A stretch of 64,000 nucleotides of DNA, from assembly GCA_965250025.1 (NCBI GenBank), contig OZ252283.1, positions 3,596,001 to 3,660,000 on the forward strand. The letters run 5' to 3'. Below the pieces are notes generated by a model. That model was not told where the DNA came from. It ran no database searches and was given only the letters and a program-made list of their open reading frames with translations. The stretch is from CBDDLD01 sp965250025 (GTDB lineage Bacteria > Bacteroidota > Bacteroidia > Flavobacteriales > Flavobacteriaceae). Positions 36,086-46,034 of this stretch are shown piece after piece. The translations under genes and the position numbers were made by a program. Numbering within the stretch: position 1 is the stretch's first letter; every line of letters begins with the position of its first letter.

Positions 36086-37033
36086 ATGAAGACTATAAAA
36101 CTACTATTAGGATTTGCGCTTAGCACTACATTGCTAACATCGTGTTATACTGAAGAAGTGATTATTGTTGATGATATCAACCCGGGGATCTCATTAAATC
36201 AGTTATTGGGTTCTCATGAACTTTGGTATGTAGATATCAATCAGACACAAGGTTTTGGCGAAACACCTTTTTTACAAATAGCATTTACAGTATCTTTTAG
36301 AAATGGCCAGATCTATGCTAATAATAATTTAGTTGGGTTGGGGCAACAGGGCAACGGTTTTGGTGTCCCTATAGGTACTTATGATGCTTATGATATGGTA
36401 TTAGACATTTATCACGATATTGATGGCTTTGATTCGTTCGATGTATATCAGGTAGATAATAATACGATCGAACTGTACAATCCATTCACGGATACGTCGT
36501 ATTTTCTGAATGGCTACCAAAGAAATACTTTCGATTATGATTTTGTATTTTATGATAATATTCATTATTTCTTACAAGAATACGAGGCTTGGGAGAAAAC
36601 CTATACCAGTGAGTTTGGAGTATTAAATGAGTTTGACAATGAAAACTATCTACAGTTTTTATCGGGAGGAAATGATTCTACATTCAGGAGTTCTCAGGAT
36701 ATTAATAATAATAACCCTAGCACTATAATATGGGATTATACAGGCGTTTATGGTGTTGGCAATGTACAAGGTAACAATTACCTTAAAACATTAACATTAG
36801 ATTATGATTTCTTCGACAATGAATTTTTCGAATTAAGCGTTATTAATGATACAACTATAGAATTGTATCACGCATCTTCAGGAACAGTATATGAATTTAC
36901 AGGAAGAGGATACATACAATATCTAAGGTCGTCAGATGTTATGGGTCGTGTTACTACCTTTACTGATAAGCCTAAAAAGAGAAAACAAAAAACACCTAAG
37001 GTAGATAACCCTAGGGAAAGTCATAGAAGCTAA
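36086..37033 (+). CDS. Lipoprotein of unknown function with basic tail
   Basis: A 315-residue protein with a lipoprotein signal (LGFALSTTLLTSC). The mature part is beta-rich and acidic and holds two related blocks: LLGSHELWYVDINQTQGFGETPFLQIAFTVSFRNGQIYANN and later KTLTLDYDFFDNEFFELSVINDTTIELYHASSGTVYEFTG. Both fit a pair of lipocalin-like or similar barrels. The last 25 residues are strongly basic (KPKKRKQKTPK). I do not recognise a family. It is monocistronic and ends in a bidirectional terminator. Confidence 0.7.
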   Translation: MKTIKLLLGFALSTTLLTSCYTEEVIIVDDINPGISLNQLLGSHELWYVDINQTQGFGETPFLQIAFTVSFRNGQIYANNNLVGLGQQGNGFGVPIGTYDAYDMVLDIYHDIDGFDSFDVYQVDNNTIELYNPFTDTSYFLNGYQRNTFDYDFVFYDNIHYFLQEYEAWEKTYTSEFGVLNEFDNENYLQFLSGGNDSTFRSSQDINNNNPSTIIWDYTGVYGVGNVQGNNYLKTLTLDYDFFDNEFFELSVINDTTIELYHASSGTVYEFTGRGYIQYLRSSDVMGRVTTFTDKPKKRKQKTPKVDNPRESHRS

Positions 37034-37056
37034 ATTTTGGTTGGTTATTTAGTTTC

Positions 37057-37095
37057 AAAACGCTCAGATAAAACATATGTTTTTCTGAGCGTTTT
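37057..37095. terminator. Bidirectional terminator between convergent genes
   Basis: A 12-pair stem AAAACGCTCAGA / TCTGAGCGTTTT with a 15-base loop, flanked by an A run on one side and a T run on the other, so it can serve both the plus-strand lipoprotein gene and the minus-strand TlpA-like gene. Confidence 0.88.
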
Positions 37096-37116
37096 TTGTT
37101 ATCGTATTGTAGATTC

Positions 37117-38430
37117 TTATAATTGATCTAGTGCTGTTTGTAGATCTTTTAATTCGTAAGGTTTTGCAATTATTTTTTTGTGCTTATCTAATATAAAATA
37201 TGTAGGTGTCGCAGAAATACCATATTGTTTTATCAAAGGATTATTCCATTTGTCTAAGCCTAACACATGAATAAAATCGGAATAGCTCGAAATTTCTTTT
37301 TTCCAGTTGCCTTCAGAATCTTCTATACCGTATGCAATCACCTTAACATTAGGCATGCTGCTTGTAAGCTCTTTTACTTTTGGTAATTCTTTTAAGCAAT
37401 GTCCACAAGTGCTGCTCCAAAATATCAAAATGTAATAATCAGACCCTTTAAGGTCAGATAACATAGTTTTAGCGCCTTTATCTTGTGGAGAAGGAATTTC
37501 AAAATCAATGGCAGTAGCACCAATGGTTGTATTTTTATATGCGCTTAACGTTTGTATAAGTTCAATACTATTTAGTTGCTTAGCCATATCCATCAGATAA
37601 AGGTCTGAGATATAGTTAGCAACGGTTTCATTACCAGAATTGCTAAAATTTTTCCATAACACATACAATAATTGAGATTGCATGCTTAAGTCTACGGAGT
37701 TTAGTGCTATTACTACATTGTCGATATGCTTTTTATAACCTTCATTATCGGATTCTACATTAAGCCCAAAGACATATGTAATAATACGATCGTCAATAAA
37801 TGTTGAGCTTTGAAGCAATTCATTGTTAAAGTCAACAGGTTTAAGGTAATGCGTCTTTAAATTGTTAGAATAGGTAGAAATATCTTCATATCCTTTGGGA
37901 ATATAGGGCTTGTTAGAAGTTATGAAGGTTTTTGCTAATGTGCCTTCTGCTGAGGTTTCATAGGCATTTTGAGTGTCTTTTAAAGTCTTAAATATGGCGT
38001 TGAAAGCGGTTTGATCAGTACTTTCCTTTCTGTAATAATTACTAATGGTTTGATTGATCATGTCCATGCTCTTTTGGTAGGAATGCCATAATTTATTTTC
38101 TATGGAACTTTCAAAAGTTACCCCTTGCTCTGGACTGAAATTAAGGACGACATCTTCTTTGCCATTATAAATGAAATCAAAGTTATTGTCCTCAGGGGGA
38201 ATGGCATAAACAATTTTATAGATGCCAGGGGCTAATGTGGCGTCTAAATCAATGGTAAAACTACCAATACTATCGAGTTTCGCTCTTGTAACATAGTCAG
38301 CACCATTGGGTGAAGCTTTGTATAAAAACGCATAAGTAAAATCTTCAGCTGGAGAAAATGTGCCTTTAAGCTGTTGTTGAGACCAGCTAATGAAAGGGAT
38401 ACACACTAAAAGGATAAATAGTTTTTTCAT
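37117..38430 (-). CDS. TlpA-like thioredoxin-fold protein
   Basis: This 437-residue secreted protein has a signal peptide (MKKLFILLVCIPFISWSQ). The N-terminal 250 residues resemble the DUF4369/TlpA-associated region of Bacteroidota. The last 140 residues form the thioredoxin domain with the redox pair Cys342/Cys345 (WSSTCGHC), the cis-Pro segment ATPTYFILD and a typical ending. It probably reduces or isomerises periplasmic disulfides. A 29-bp gap separates it from mfd, which lies upstream on the same strand. Confidence 0.88.
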   Translation of the reverse strand: MKKLFILLVCIPFISWSQQQLKGTFSPAEDFTYAFLYKASPNGADYVTRAKLDSIGSFTIDLDATLAPGIYKIVYAIPPEDNNFDFIYNGKEDVVLNFSPEQGVTFESSIENKLWHSYQKSMDMINQTISNYYRKESTDQTAFNAIFKTLKDTQNAYETSAEGTLAKTFITSNKPYIPKGYEDISTYSNNLKTHYLKPVDFNNELLQSSTFIDDRIITYVFGLNVESDNEGYKKHIDNVVIALNSVDLSMQSQLLYVLWKNFSNSGNETVANYISDLYLMDMAKQLNSIELIQTLSAYKNTTIGATAIDFEIPSPQDKGAKTMLSDLKGSDYYILIFWSSTCGHCLKELPKVKELTSSMPNVKVIAYGIEDSEGNWKKEISSYSDFIHVLGLDKWNNPLIKQYGISATPTYFILDKHKKIIAKPYELKDLQTALDQL

Positions 38431-38459
38431 GTGAAAAGTTTAAAGTTCTAAGGCAACAA

Positions 38460-41400
38460 TCACGCCAAAATAGCGCTTAAAGCATTCAGAGCTTCTGACG
38501 TACTTTTAATATGATCAAATGTAAGTAATAATCGCAAACCATTTCGGGTTTGTTTTTCTTTCATTTTACATTTTTTAGGATGTTGCTGAACAAAAGTTAA
38601 AACTCTGGTGAAATCTTCGCTTTGATAAAAAGCACTCTGCTGATCTTGAATAAAATAAGCAATCAGTTTCTGTTGTTTCATCACGAGTTTTTCCATGCCC
38701 AGTTTTAATGCGATCCATTTTAGCCTCACACTATCGAAAAGGCCTTTAACTTGTATTGGTATTTCGCCAAAACGATCCTTAATATCAGCTTCAAACTGCT
38801 TGAGTTCATCTTCAGTTTTTAGTTGATTCAATTGCGTGTAAAGATTGAGACGTTCAGTGATATTATTCACGTAATCATCTGGAAAAAGCAATTCGAAATC
38901 GGTATCGATAGTGACGTCTTTTACAAATTGCTTTGGTTTGCCATCATCTTTGTAAAGATCGGCAAATTCATTTTCTTTGAGTTCTTCAATGGCTTCATTG
39001 AGTATTTTTTGATAGGTGTCGAACCCAATATCGTTTATAAATCCACTTTGTTCTCCGCCAAGCAAATCACCAGCACCACGAATTTCTAGATCTTTCATGG
39101 CAATATTAAAACCACTACCCAGTTCGGTAAACTGCTCTAAGGCTGTAATACGTTTACGGGCATCGTTAGTCATGGCGGAATATTCGGGTGTAATAAAGTA
39201 ACAAAATGCTTTTTTATTACTTCGGCCAACACGACCTCTCATTTGGTGCAGATCGCTCAATCCGAAGTTATTCGCATTATTAATAAAAATGGTATTTGCA
39301 TTTGGAACATCCAGGCCGCTTTCTACGATTGTTGTACTTACTAAAACATCAAATTCCCCATTCATAAAGGCCAACATAAGTTGTTCTAATTTTTTGCCTT
39401 CCATTTGACCATGACCAATTCCAATTTTAGCATCGGGGACTAAACGCTGAATCATCCCGGCCACTTCCTTGATGTTTTCTATTCGGTTATGAATAAAAAA
39501 TACTTGTCCGCCACGTTGTATCTCGTAGCTTACAGCATCTCGTATCGTAGCTTCGTTAAAACGGATGACATTGCTTTCAATAGGGTAGCGATTGGGTGGC
39601 GGTGTTGTAATAACAGATAAGTCTCTGGCAGCCATTAGACTGAATTGAAGCGTTCTCGGGATTGGTGTTGCTGTGAGTGTTAATACATCGACACTCTCCT
39701 TAATGGTTTTTAGTTTTTCTTTGACCGCTACTCCAAACTTTTGTTCTTCATCAACGATAAGCAATCCAAGGTCTTTGAACTTTACATTTTTATTAGCCAG
39801 CTGATGAGTCCCAATAATGATATCCACACTGCCTTTTTCTAATGCTTCTAAGGTTTCTCTTTTTTGTTTGGCTGTTCGGAATCGATTAACGTAATCAACA
39901 GTAACGGGGAAGTCTTTAAGGCGTTCAGAGAAAGTTCTGAAATGCTGATAAGCCAATATGGTTGTAGGCACCAAAACAGCAACCTGTTTACCGTTGTCTA
40001 CAGCTTTAAATGCGGCTCTGATCGCTACTTCAGTTTTACCAAACCCGACATCGCCACAGACCAATCGGTCCATAGGTCTTTCACTTTCCATATCCGCTTT
40101 AATATCAGATGTGGATGTGGTTTGGTCTGGGGTGTCTTCGTATAAGAATGAAGCTTCCAGCTCATGCTGCATGTAACTGTCAGGCGCATATTGAAACCCT
40201 TTTTTTAGCTTTCGTTTAGCATACAATTGTATCAGGTTAAAAGCGATCTCTTTAACTCTGGATTTCGTTTTTTGCTTTAAGCTTTTCCAGGCTTTACTTC
40301 CCAACTTATAGACCTTTGGAGGTTTGCCATCCTTGCCATTAAATTTGGTAATCTTATGTAGCGAATGAATACTCAGATATAGAATGTCGCGCTCGCCATA
40401 AACCAGTTTAATTGCTTCTTGTTTTTTGCCTTCGACGTCTATTTTTTGAAGCCCCCCAAATTTTCCAATACCATGATCAATATGTGTGACATAGTCACCA
40501 ATCTCCAGATTCGTGAGTTCTTTGAGCGTAATGGCTTGCTTTTTGGCATAGCCGTTTTTTAATTGGAATTTGTGGTAGCGATCAAAGATCTGATGGTCAG
40601 TATATACAGCGATACGATGGGTTTTGTCGACAAAACCTTGATATAAGGACAGTACTATCGTTTTATAGTGTACTTCTTGTTCAACATCCTCAAAAATATC
40701 ATAAAAGCGCTTGGCTTGTTGTTCGCTTACACAAGCAATATAATTGGTAATACCCTGATCGTTATTTGAATTGAGATCTTCAATAAGCAGATCGAATTGC
40801 TTATTGAATGAAGGTTGAGGAGTGGTATTAAAAGCTATAGTAGTATGGTCATTAGAAGTACTTGGATTCACTTCGTTTGCAATGCCCTTGGTAAAGATTG
40901 AAGTTGCACCAAACTCTACCACTGTATAATCCAAAAGCTGACGTTTGAGTAATTCGGAATTGCAAAACAGCTCATCTGGTGATGCGTGATTAATAGTTTC
41001 AGATAACGCATTAAAGGCAACCACAGCCTTATCATAAAAATCATCGATACGGCCAAAAAGCAATTCAGCGTTTTTAATAAAAGGTACTGTTTTGGAAGCG
41101 ATGTATTTTAAGAAGCTTTCTCGTTTCTCGTCGATAAACTTATTAGCAACGTTTGGAATGATACTGATCTTTTTGAGTTGATTTGTAGATAATTGAGTTT
41201 CCACATCAAACGTTCGAATACTGTCCACCTCATCGCCAAAAAACTCAATTCGATACGGTTCATCATGAGAAAATGAAAACACATCTACGATACCTCCTCT
41301 TACTGAAAAATCTCCTGGTTCAGTCACAAAATCCACGCGTTTAAATTGATATTCAAACAGGACTTCATTGACAAAATCAATACTTAGCTCATTCCCTACC

Positions 41401-41837
41401 GAGATTTTTAAGGTGTTTTTTTCAAGCTCTCTTTTGGTAACGACCTTTTCAAAAAGTGCATCGGGGTAAGTAACTATTACAGCCGGCTTTTTACGAGAAT
41501 TGATACGGTTCAACACCTCGGACCGTAAAAGCACATTAGCATTATTGGTTTCTTCGATCTGATAAGGCCTTCTATAACTTCCGGGATAGAACAGAACGTC
41601 TTTATCGTTAATGAGTTGCTCAAGATCATTGAGGTAATACGCGGCTTCTTCCTTATCATCAAAGATCAATAAGAATGGACGTTCCACTTGCTTAAATGCT
41701 TCACTGATAACGAAAGAAAGTGATGAACCTACAAGCCCTTTTACATGGACATTATTTTGAGACTGGGCAATGGCATGCTGCAGATTTTGCAATGGCAAAG
41801 CCTGAGCATAAGTTTGAGAAATAAGTGCTTTACTCAC
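38460..41837 (-). CDS. mfd: Transcription-repair coupling factor
   Basis: This full-length 1125-residue Mfd dislodges stalled RNA polymerase and brings UvrA to the lesion. The N-terminal UvrB-like module includes FDDKEEAAYYLNDL and DALFEKVVT. The RNA polymerase interaction domain is GDYVTHIDHGIGKFGGLQKI. The translocase has Walker A GDVGFGKTEVAIRAAF, the DEEQ box LLIVDEEQKFGV, TATPIPRTL, and the ends of motifs V-VI (STTIVESGLDVPNANT, QMRGRVGRS). The C-terminal TRCF domain is present. A TATATTTG -7-like box lies 20 bases before the start. Confidence 0.97.
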   Translation of the reverse strand: MSKALISQTYAQALPLQNLQHAIAQSQNNVHVKGLVGSSLSFVISEAFKQVERPFLLIFDDKEEAAYYLNDLEQLINDKDVLFYPGSYRRPYQIEETNNANVLLRSEVLNRINSRKKPAVIVTYPDALFEKVVTKRELEKNTLKISVGNELSIDFVNEVLFEYQFKRVDFVTEPGDFSVRGGIVDVFSFSHDEPYRIEFFGDEVDSIRTFDVETQLSTNQLKKISIIPNVANKFIDEKRESFLKYIASKTVPFIKNAELLFGRIDDFYDKAVVAFNALSETINHASPDELFCNSELLKRQLLDYTVVEFGATSIFTKGIANEVNPSTSNDHTTIAFNTTPQPSFNKQFDLLIEDLNSNNDQGITNYIACVSEQQAKRFYDIFEDVEQEVHYKTIVLSLYQGFVDKTHRIAVYTDHQIFDRYHKFQLKNGYAKKQAITLKELTNLEIGDYVTHIDHGIGKFGGLQKIDVEGKKQEAIKLVYGERDILYLSIHSLHKITKFNGKDGKPPKVYKLGSKAWKSLKQKTKSRVKEIAFNLIQLYAKRKLKKGFQYAPDSYMQHELEASFLYEDTPDQTTSTSDIKADMESERPMDRLVCGDVGFGKTEVAIRAAFKAVDNGKQVAVLVPTTILAYQHFRTFSERLKDFPVTVDYVNRFRTAKQKRETLEALEKGSVDIIIGTHQLANKNVKFKDLGLLIVDEEQKFGVAVKEKLKTIKESVDVLTLTATPIPRTLQFSLMAARDLSVITTPPPNRYPIESNVIRFNEATIRDAVSYEIQRGGQVFFIHNRIENIKEVAGMIQRLVPDAKIGIGHGQMEGKKLEQLMLAFMNGEFDVLVSTTIVESGLDVPNANTIFINNANNFGLSDLHQMRGRVGRSNKKAFCYFITPEYSAMTNDARKRITALEQFTELGSGFNIAMKDLEIRGAGDLLGGEQSGFINDIGFDTYQKILNEAIEELKENEFADLYKDDGKPKQFVKDVTIDTDFELLFPDDYVNNITERLNLYTQLNQLKTEDELKQFEADIKDRFGEIPIQVKGLFDSVRLKWIALKLGMEKLVMKQQKLIAYFIQDQQSAFYQSEDFTRVLTFVQQHPKKCKMKEKQTRNGLRLLLTFDHIKSTSEALNALSAILA

Positions 41838-41857
41838 CTATACTTTTATTAAGGTAG

Positions 41858-41865
41858 CAAATATA
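41858..41865 (-). promoter_or_regulatory. TAnnTTTG box upstream of mfd
   Basis: Minus-strand TATATTTG, 20 bases before the mfd ATG, fits the -7 consensus. Confidence 0.4.
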
Positions 41866-41920
41866 AAATTTTTACATCACCTAAAAGTTAAGGTTTTTTA
41901 GATGTTAATTAGGCGATTCA

Positions 41921-44008
41921 TTAGTTAACGACCAATAACTGTTTGTGGATGCGATCTGATAATGTAATTTTAATAAAATATATTCCTTGCTCTAATGATG
42001 AAACATTGATTTTTGTATTGGAATTTTTAAGCAAAAGCTGTCCTGATGCATTGTAAAGCTCAACATGTTTAATGTTTTTATCAGATGAAATATTAATAAC
42101 ATCTGATGCCGGATTAGGGAAAACTTTAAGACTGGTGCCTGTATTATTAAGGGAAGGGTCATCGGTGTCTTTTATTGAGAAACCGTTCTTTATATGGTTT
42201 ATACTTTGTCTTAAACTGTATTGATATTCTTGTGGACCAATGTCAGGCGCGGTATTATTAAATGGAAAATCATCACCATCATAATCGTCGGCATAAGCTT
42301 CATATTCAACAGTAATTCCGGCATCAATACAGGGGCTGACGCTAGAAAGCTCATAATCATTAAGTGGATCATAATCAGGATTATCATGTAAATTATGAAC
42401 ATACTGATCGACGCCTTCTACTGTAACACTACCCAAAGCTACAATACCTTGACTTCTATAATTTATTAATTCATCATCTGTGGTGTCTGTAAAGTCATAA
42501 AACAGGTTGTTTAGGATGCGTATATCTCTAATCTTAGTGCCTCTGTCAGATACTTTTATAGAAGCATTAGATAGTGAAGAGGAATTACTGTTATTATTCA
42601 CAAAAATATTATTTCTGATATATAGATTAGATACTACATCATCATATTGAGACGCATGAAAATAGTTTTCAACAGAAACACCGAAAGAATCATTATCAAT
42701 AAAAAGATTATTATCTATTCTATTACTCTGACACATAAGGTCTTCACCATAGATAGACATTTCTATACCCTGACCGTAAGGAATGTCTTTACAGGGTGAA
42801 TTCAAGGTTTGTTTTACAATATTATGATGAAACCGATTATTATTACCATTAAATTGAATACGTGCACGGCAAGACTCAATATAATTGTATCTGAAGACAT
42901 TGCTTCTGCAACGGTCAGTAACACCATCTATTCCAATCGCCCTGCCATAAGACATATTTTCGGCAGTAATGTAATTTGAATACACATTATTATTATTTAC
43001 ACCAAGATAAGTAGAATCATCACTTAAAAATTCTATCCCCGTATGTCCCCAATTAATGATATCATTTCTATAAATAAAACTATGACGTACCCCTCTTGAA
43101 AATATGATACCATCACCAACACCCCTAGCGGAATATGCAACATCACTTTGACTAGGGTCAGGTTTGCCATAAACCAAAGAAGCATCCCAGCCAGAATCAA
43201 TAATATTATCTTTAATAGTAACACTACTGCAATCATAAACAAACGCTATTCCGGTTGCGGAAAACTTTCCTACGGTACAGTTAGTTATGGTAATTAAGTC
43301 AGAATCAACAAAACGTATACTTGGACCATTAGCACCTTGTACTTCTATATTTTTAATAATCACCTTATTAACATCCCTGCCGAAGATAGTAGAAAATGCT
43401 GTTGAAGCTTCAATCTTTAAACTATTTGGATTCAGCGATGAAGCTAAAAACAATTCATCAGTATCTTTATCATAATACCATGTTTGTTTGGTAGATTGAT
43501 TGTTCAGTCCATAAGAATATTTACCTATGTCACTGGGGACAACACATTTAAGTTGTTCAGAATCATTTACTAATAGCCTCATAATATCCCAATCGTTAGA
43601 ATTAGTACTGTGAAAAAATGCGGAAGGGGAACATTTCCATATGGTATGGTTATTTTGTGTGCCGTGTAATGTCCATGTTTCATTTAATGTTGCTACATTA
43701 GAGATTATAGGTTTTTCACTGGCCGTACCATAACTAGTGATGGTAATACCACTTTTTAAATCATAAATGACAGCACCTTCTCCCCATACATCACCTTTCC
43801 TAAAATGAATGACGTCGCCAACGCCAAAAGTGCCATTACCAACAGATTGATTGAATTTACTGATGGTTCTCCAGGGGGTTGATTGAGAAGTACCATTATT
43901 AGAATCCGAGCCATTATTAGCAAAATAATAATTGGTTTGAGCTGAACATAAACCGGTTATTAAAAAAAGAGAAATCTTTAAAGTTGTGGAAATTATTTTT
44001 GAAATCAT
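41921..44008 (-). CDS. Parallel beta-helix protein with T9SS type A sorting domain
   Basis: This 695-residue secreted protein has a signal peptide (ISLFLITGLCSAQ), then a polysaccharide-lyase-like right-handed beta-helix core. Evidence is the start YYFANNGSDSNNGTSQSTPWRTISKFNQ and the repeated NxIxxNxI rungs, such as IRNNIFVNNNSN. The last 75 residues are a type A sorting domain (LKVFPNPASDVINISSD to GIYFIKI). It is probably a cell-surface polysaccharide-binding or degrading protein. The active residues of any lyase cannot be identified from sequence alone. No sugar-utilisation locus or SusCD pair lies nearby. Confidence 0.88.
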   Translation of the reverse strand: MISKIISTTLKISLFLITGLCSAQTNYYFANNGSDSNNGTSQSTPWRTISKFNQSVGNGTFGVGDVIHFRKGDVWGEGAVIYDLKSGITITSYGTASEKPIISNVATLNETWTLHGTQNNHTIWKCSPSAFFHSTNSNDWDIMRLLVNDSEQLKCVVPSDIGKYSYGLNNQSTKQTWYYDKDTDELFLASSLNPNSLKIEASTAFSTIFGRDVNKVIIKNIEVQGANGPSIRFVDSDLITITNCTVGKFSATGIAFVYDCSSVTIKDNIIDSGWDASLVYGKPDPSQSDVAYSARGVGDGIIFSRGVRHSFIYRNDIINWGHTGIEFLSDDSTYLGVNNNNVYSNYITAENMSYGRAIGIDGVTDRCRSNVFRYNYIESCRARIQFNGNNNRFHHNIVKQTLNSPCKDIPYGQGIEMSIYGEDLMCQSNRIDNNLFIDNDSFGVSVENYFHASQYDDVVSNLYIRNNIFVNNNSNSSSLSNASIKVSDRGTKIRDIRILNNLFYDFTDTTDDELINYRSQGIVALGSVTVEGVDQYVHNLHDNPDYDPLNDYELSSVSPCIDAGITVEYEAYADDYDGDDFPFNNTAPDIGPQEYQYSLRQSINHIKNGFSIKDTDDPSLNNTGTSLKVFPNPASDVINISSDKNIKHVELYNASGQLLLKNSNTKINVSSLEQGIYFIKITLSDRIHKQLLVVN

Positions 44009-44136
44009 AAGTAGGTTATTTATAGTGATTACAAGGTACGTTTAAATTTTAATATAAAGATAATGAGTATATTAACATAATGTAAATATTGGTGTAGCAA
44101 GATTCTTCCATAGTATAAAAAGGATCAAAAGTTACT

Positions 44137-44484
44137 TTATTGATGACTTATACCATCAGATTTCATGAGAGAAAATCCATAAGTTCTTAAGGTGTCAATA
44201 ATGGGAATAGCCTCTTGCCCTTTTTCAGTGATATGGTATTGTACCCGTACAGGAACTTCAGGGATAATTTCTTTAGTTAGAAAGCCTTCCTGAACCAACT
44301 CTTTGAGTGCTTTGCTGAGCATACGGTCCGAAACATGACTGATACTCTGTTTGAGTTCAGAATAACGCCAGCTTTTATCTTTAAGGCGCCATAGGATCGG
44401 CATTTTGTAGGTGCCTCCAATTTTCGCAAGGGCGTATTCTACAGGCGTATAGAAACGTTTGTTGTTCTTTATGAATTCAGGCAT
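44137..44484 (-). CDS. HxlR-family transcriptional regulator
   Basis: The 115-residue protein is one winged helix-turn-helix domain of the HxlR family: YALAKIGGTYKMPILWRLKDKSWRYSELKQSISHVSDRMLSKALKELVQEGFLTK, with the wing RVQYHITEKGQEAIPIID. Many HxlR proteins sense electrophiles or peroxide through a Cys near the N-terminus, but this one has no Cys at all. It is divergent from the DJ-1/reductase pair, so it probably represses that pair and itself. A 10-bp palindrome lies just upstream of its start. Confidence 0.9.
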   Translation of the reverse strand: MPEFIKNNKRFYTPVEYALAKIGGTYKMPILWRLKDKSWRYSELKQSISHVSDRMLSKALKELVQEGFLTKEIIPEVPVRVQYHITEKGQEAIPIIDTLRTYGFSLMKSDGISHQ

Positions 44485-44488
44485 ACTT

Positions 44489-44498
44489 ACATTAATGT
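44489..44498. promoter_or_regulatory. Candidate HxlR operator
   Basis: A perfect 10-bp palindrome ACATTAATGT begins five bases upstream of the hxlR-like ATG on the minus strand and is flanked by two direct ACTTAC copies (44485-44490 and 44504-44509). It may be the binding site, but this rests only on position and symmetry. Confidence 0.3.
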
Positions 44499-44547
44499 TA
44501 GTTACTTACAAATATATAACATATAAGATTTTGAATCAACCATAAAC

Positions 44548-44555
44548 TAACTTTG
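44548..44555 (+). promoter_or_regulatory. TAnnTTTG box upstream of the DJ-1 gene
   Basis: TAACTTTG, 25 bases before the ATG at 44581, matches the -7 element. A TTG (44531-44533) lies 14 bases further up, a little close for a -33 element. Confidence 0.45.
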
Positions 44556-44580
44556 CAGAAATTGAACACAATAAAAAAGA

Positions 44581-45360
44581 ATGATTATGAATACAATAGT
44601 AGAAGATCAAAAATATGTACATGTTCATGGCACACCAACCAAAGGTAAAATCTTAATGGTAGCTAGCAGTCCGGGAGTATCAGAACAAACAGGCTGGCCG
44701 ATAGGGTTTTGGGCTTCTGAGCTTACGCATCCCTTATTGGTGTTTCAGGAAGCCGGGTATGAAGTAGAACTGGTATCAACTGAAGGAGGACCTTTAGAAA
44801 TGGATACCTATTCTAACCCGTTGGATGAAAGCGGGTATTCGGCACACGATGTGATTACTTTGGGTTACATGCAACAACCTCATTTTATGGAGATGTTATC
44901 CAATACTAAGTCATTAGACGAAGTATCGATAGCCGATTACAATGCTATATTTTTAGTAGGTGGTCAGGGTCCTATGTATACTTTCAGAGGCAATAAGGCG
45001 CTCGAAGCATTGTTTGCAAAGTTTTATGAATCGGGCAAGCCCAGTGCTGCTGTTTGTCATTCTACAACACTATTACTCGAAGCAAAAACTTCTGATGGTA
45101 AGCTCATTGTTGAAGGTAAAACATGGACTGGATTTGCCGATGTAGAAGAACAATATGCTGATGAGGCTGTAGGGACCAAAATACAACCGTATTGGATAGA
45201 AAGTGAAGCCATAAAATTAGACCATACCACATTTAAAGTAGCAGCACCATTTTCCTCTTATGCTATTGCTGATGGAAATCTTATCACTGGTCAGCAACAA
45301 AACTCAGGAGCAGCTGCAGCACAACTAGTAATAGATCAACTGGAAAATCATAACGCATGA
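44581..45360 (+). CDS. DJ-1/PfpI superfamily protein (Hsp31-like)
   Basis: A 259-residue type 1 glutamine-amidotransferase-like protein. The nucleophile elbow is SAAVCHSTTLLLEA with Cys159, preceded by the strand YNAIFLVGGQGPMYTF. The N-terminal ILMVASSPGVSEQTGWPIGFWASELTHPL is typical of the Hsp31/glyoxalase III group. These proteins act as chaperones or deal with methylglyoxal and other reactive carbonyls. The ATG at 44587 is an alternative start. It shares its stop (ATGA overlap) with the next gene and is divergent from the HxlR-type regulator. Confidence 0.88.
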   Translation: MIMNTIVEDQKYVHVHGTPTKGKILMVASSPGVSEQTGWPIGFWASELTHPLLVFQEAGYEVELVSTEGGPLEMDTYSNPLDESGYSAHDVITLGYMQQPHFMEMLSNTKSLDEVSIADYNAIFLVGGQGPMYTFRGNKALEALFAKFYESGKPSAAVCHSTTLLLEAKTSDGKLIVEGKTWTGFADVEEQYADEAVGTKIQPYWIESEAIKLDHTTFKVAAPFSSYAIADGNLITGQQQNSGAAAAQLVIDQLENHNA

Positions 45361-45986
45361 AAATCGCATTCATTGGTATAGGAAAAGTGGGCTTTGCGTT
45401 GGCAAATAATCTTCAGAAGAAAGGGCACCAGATTATAATTGCAAGCAATAAGACAGACTCTGAGAGTGTGCAGGAGGCTTTGAAAAATAATGTAAACTTT
45501 TCTTTGCGTTCGGTTCATAAGGCTGTTGATGAAAGTGATATGGTATTTCTGGCTACACCATTTTTTGTTAATGAAACCATTTTAACGGGAATAGAATTTA
45601 AAGGGAAAACACTGATCGATTGCACCAATCCTGTAGGTTCTGGGATTTCCCATGGTCTAGGTAGTGAAATTTCGGGAGCGGAGAAGGTTCAGGAATGGGC
45701 ACCTTCGGCAAAAGTGATCAAAGCCTTTACCATTTATGGCTTTGAAAATTTTATAGATTCAAACTATAAGGGTTACAACAGCAAACCGGTAATGCTTATT
45801 GCCGGAAACGATAACAATTCAAAGTCTGATTTTGAACCTTTGGTAAATGATCTGGGGTTTATGATGAAAGATGTAGGACCATTAGATCAGGCTTTACATC
45901 TGGAACACATGACACTTTTATGGGTAAAAATGGTAAGGCGAGATGGTCACCATCCCAATTTTGTATGGTCGTATTTAGAGCGTTAA
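45357..45986 (+). CDS. NADPH-dependent F420 reductase-like protein
   Basis: This 209-residue protein has an N-terminal Rossmann fold (MKIAFIGIGKVGFALANNLQKKGHQIIIAS). It continues as NADP oxidoreductases of the coenzyme F420-dependent family do (VFLATPFFVNETILTGIEFKGKTLIDCTNPVG and KVIKAFTIYGFENF). Bacteroidota do not generally make F420, so a different NAD(P) substrate is likely. The gene is coupled to the DJ-1 gene by a four-base overlap, which suggests that both serve carbonyl or redox stress. Confidence 0.85.
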   Translation: MKIAFIGIGKVGFALANNLQKKGHQIIIASNKTDSESVQEALKNNVNFSLRSVHKAVDESDMVFLATPFFVNETILTGIEFKGKTLIDCTNPVGSGISHGLGSEISGAEKVQEWAPSAKVIKAFTIYGFENFIDSNYKGYNSKPVMLIAGNDNNSKSDFEPLVNDLGFMMKDVGPLDQALHLEHMTLLWVKMVRRDGHHPNFVWSYLER

Positions 45987-46026
45987 AAAAGCCTTTATTT
46001 TCGTTTTCATAACATTGAATATTGAC

Positions 46027-46034
46027 TATATTTG
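46027..46034 (+). promoter_or_regulatory. TAnnTTTG box upstream of the TerB-like gene
   Basis: TATATTTG ends 20 bases before the ATG at 46055. It lies inside the longer TTG-started frame, which is one reason to prefer the shorter start. Confidence 0.45.
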
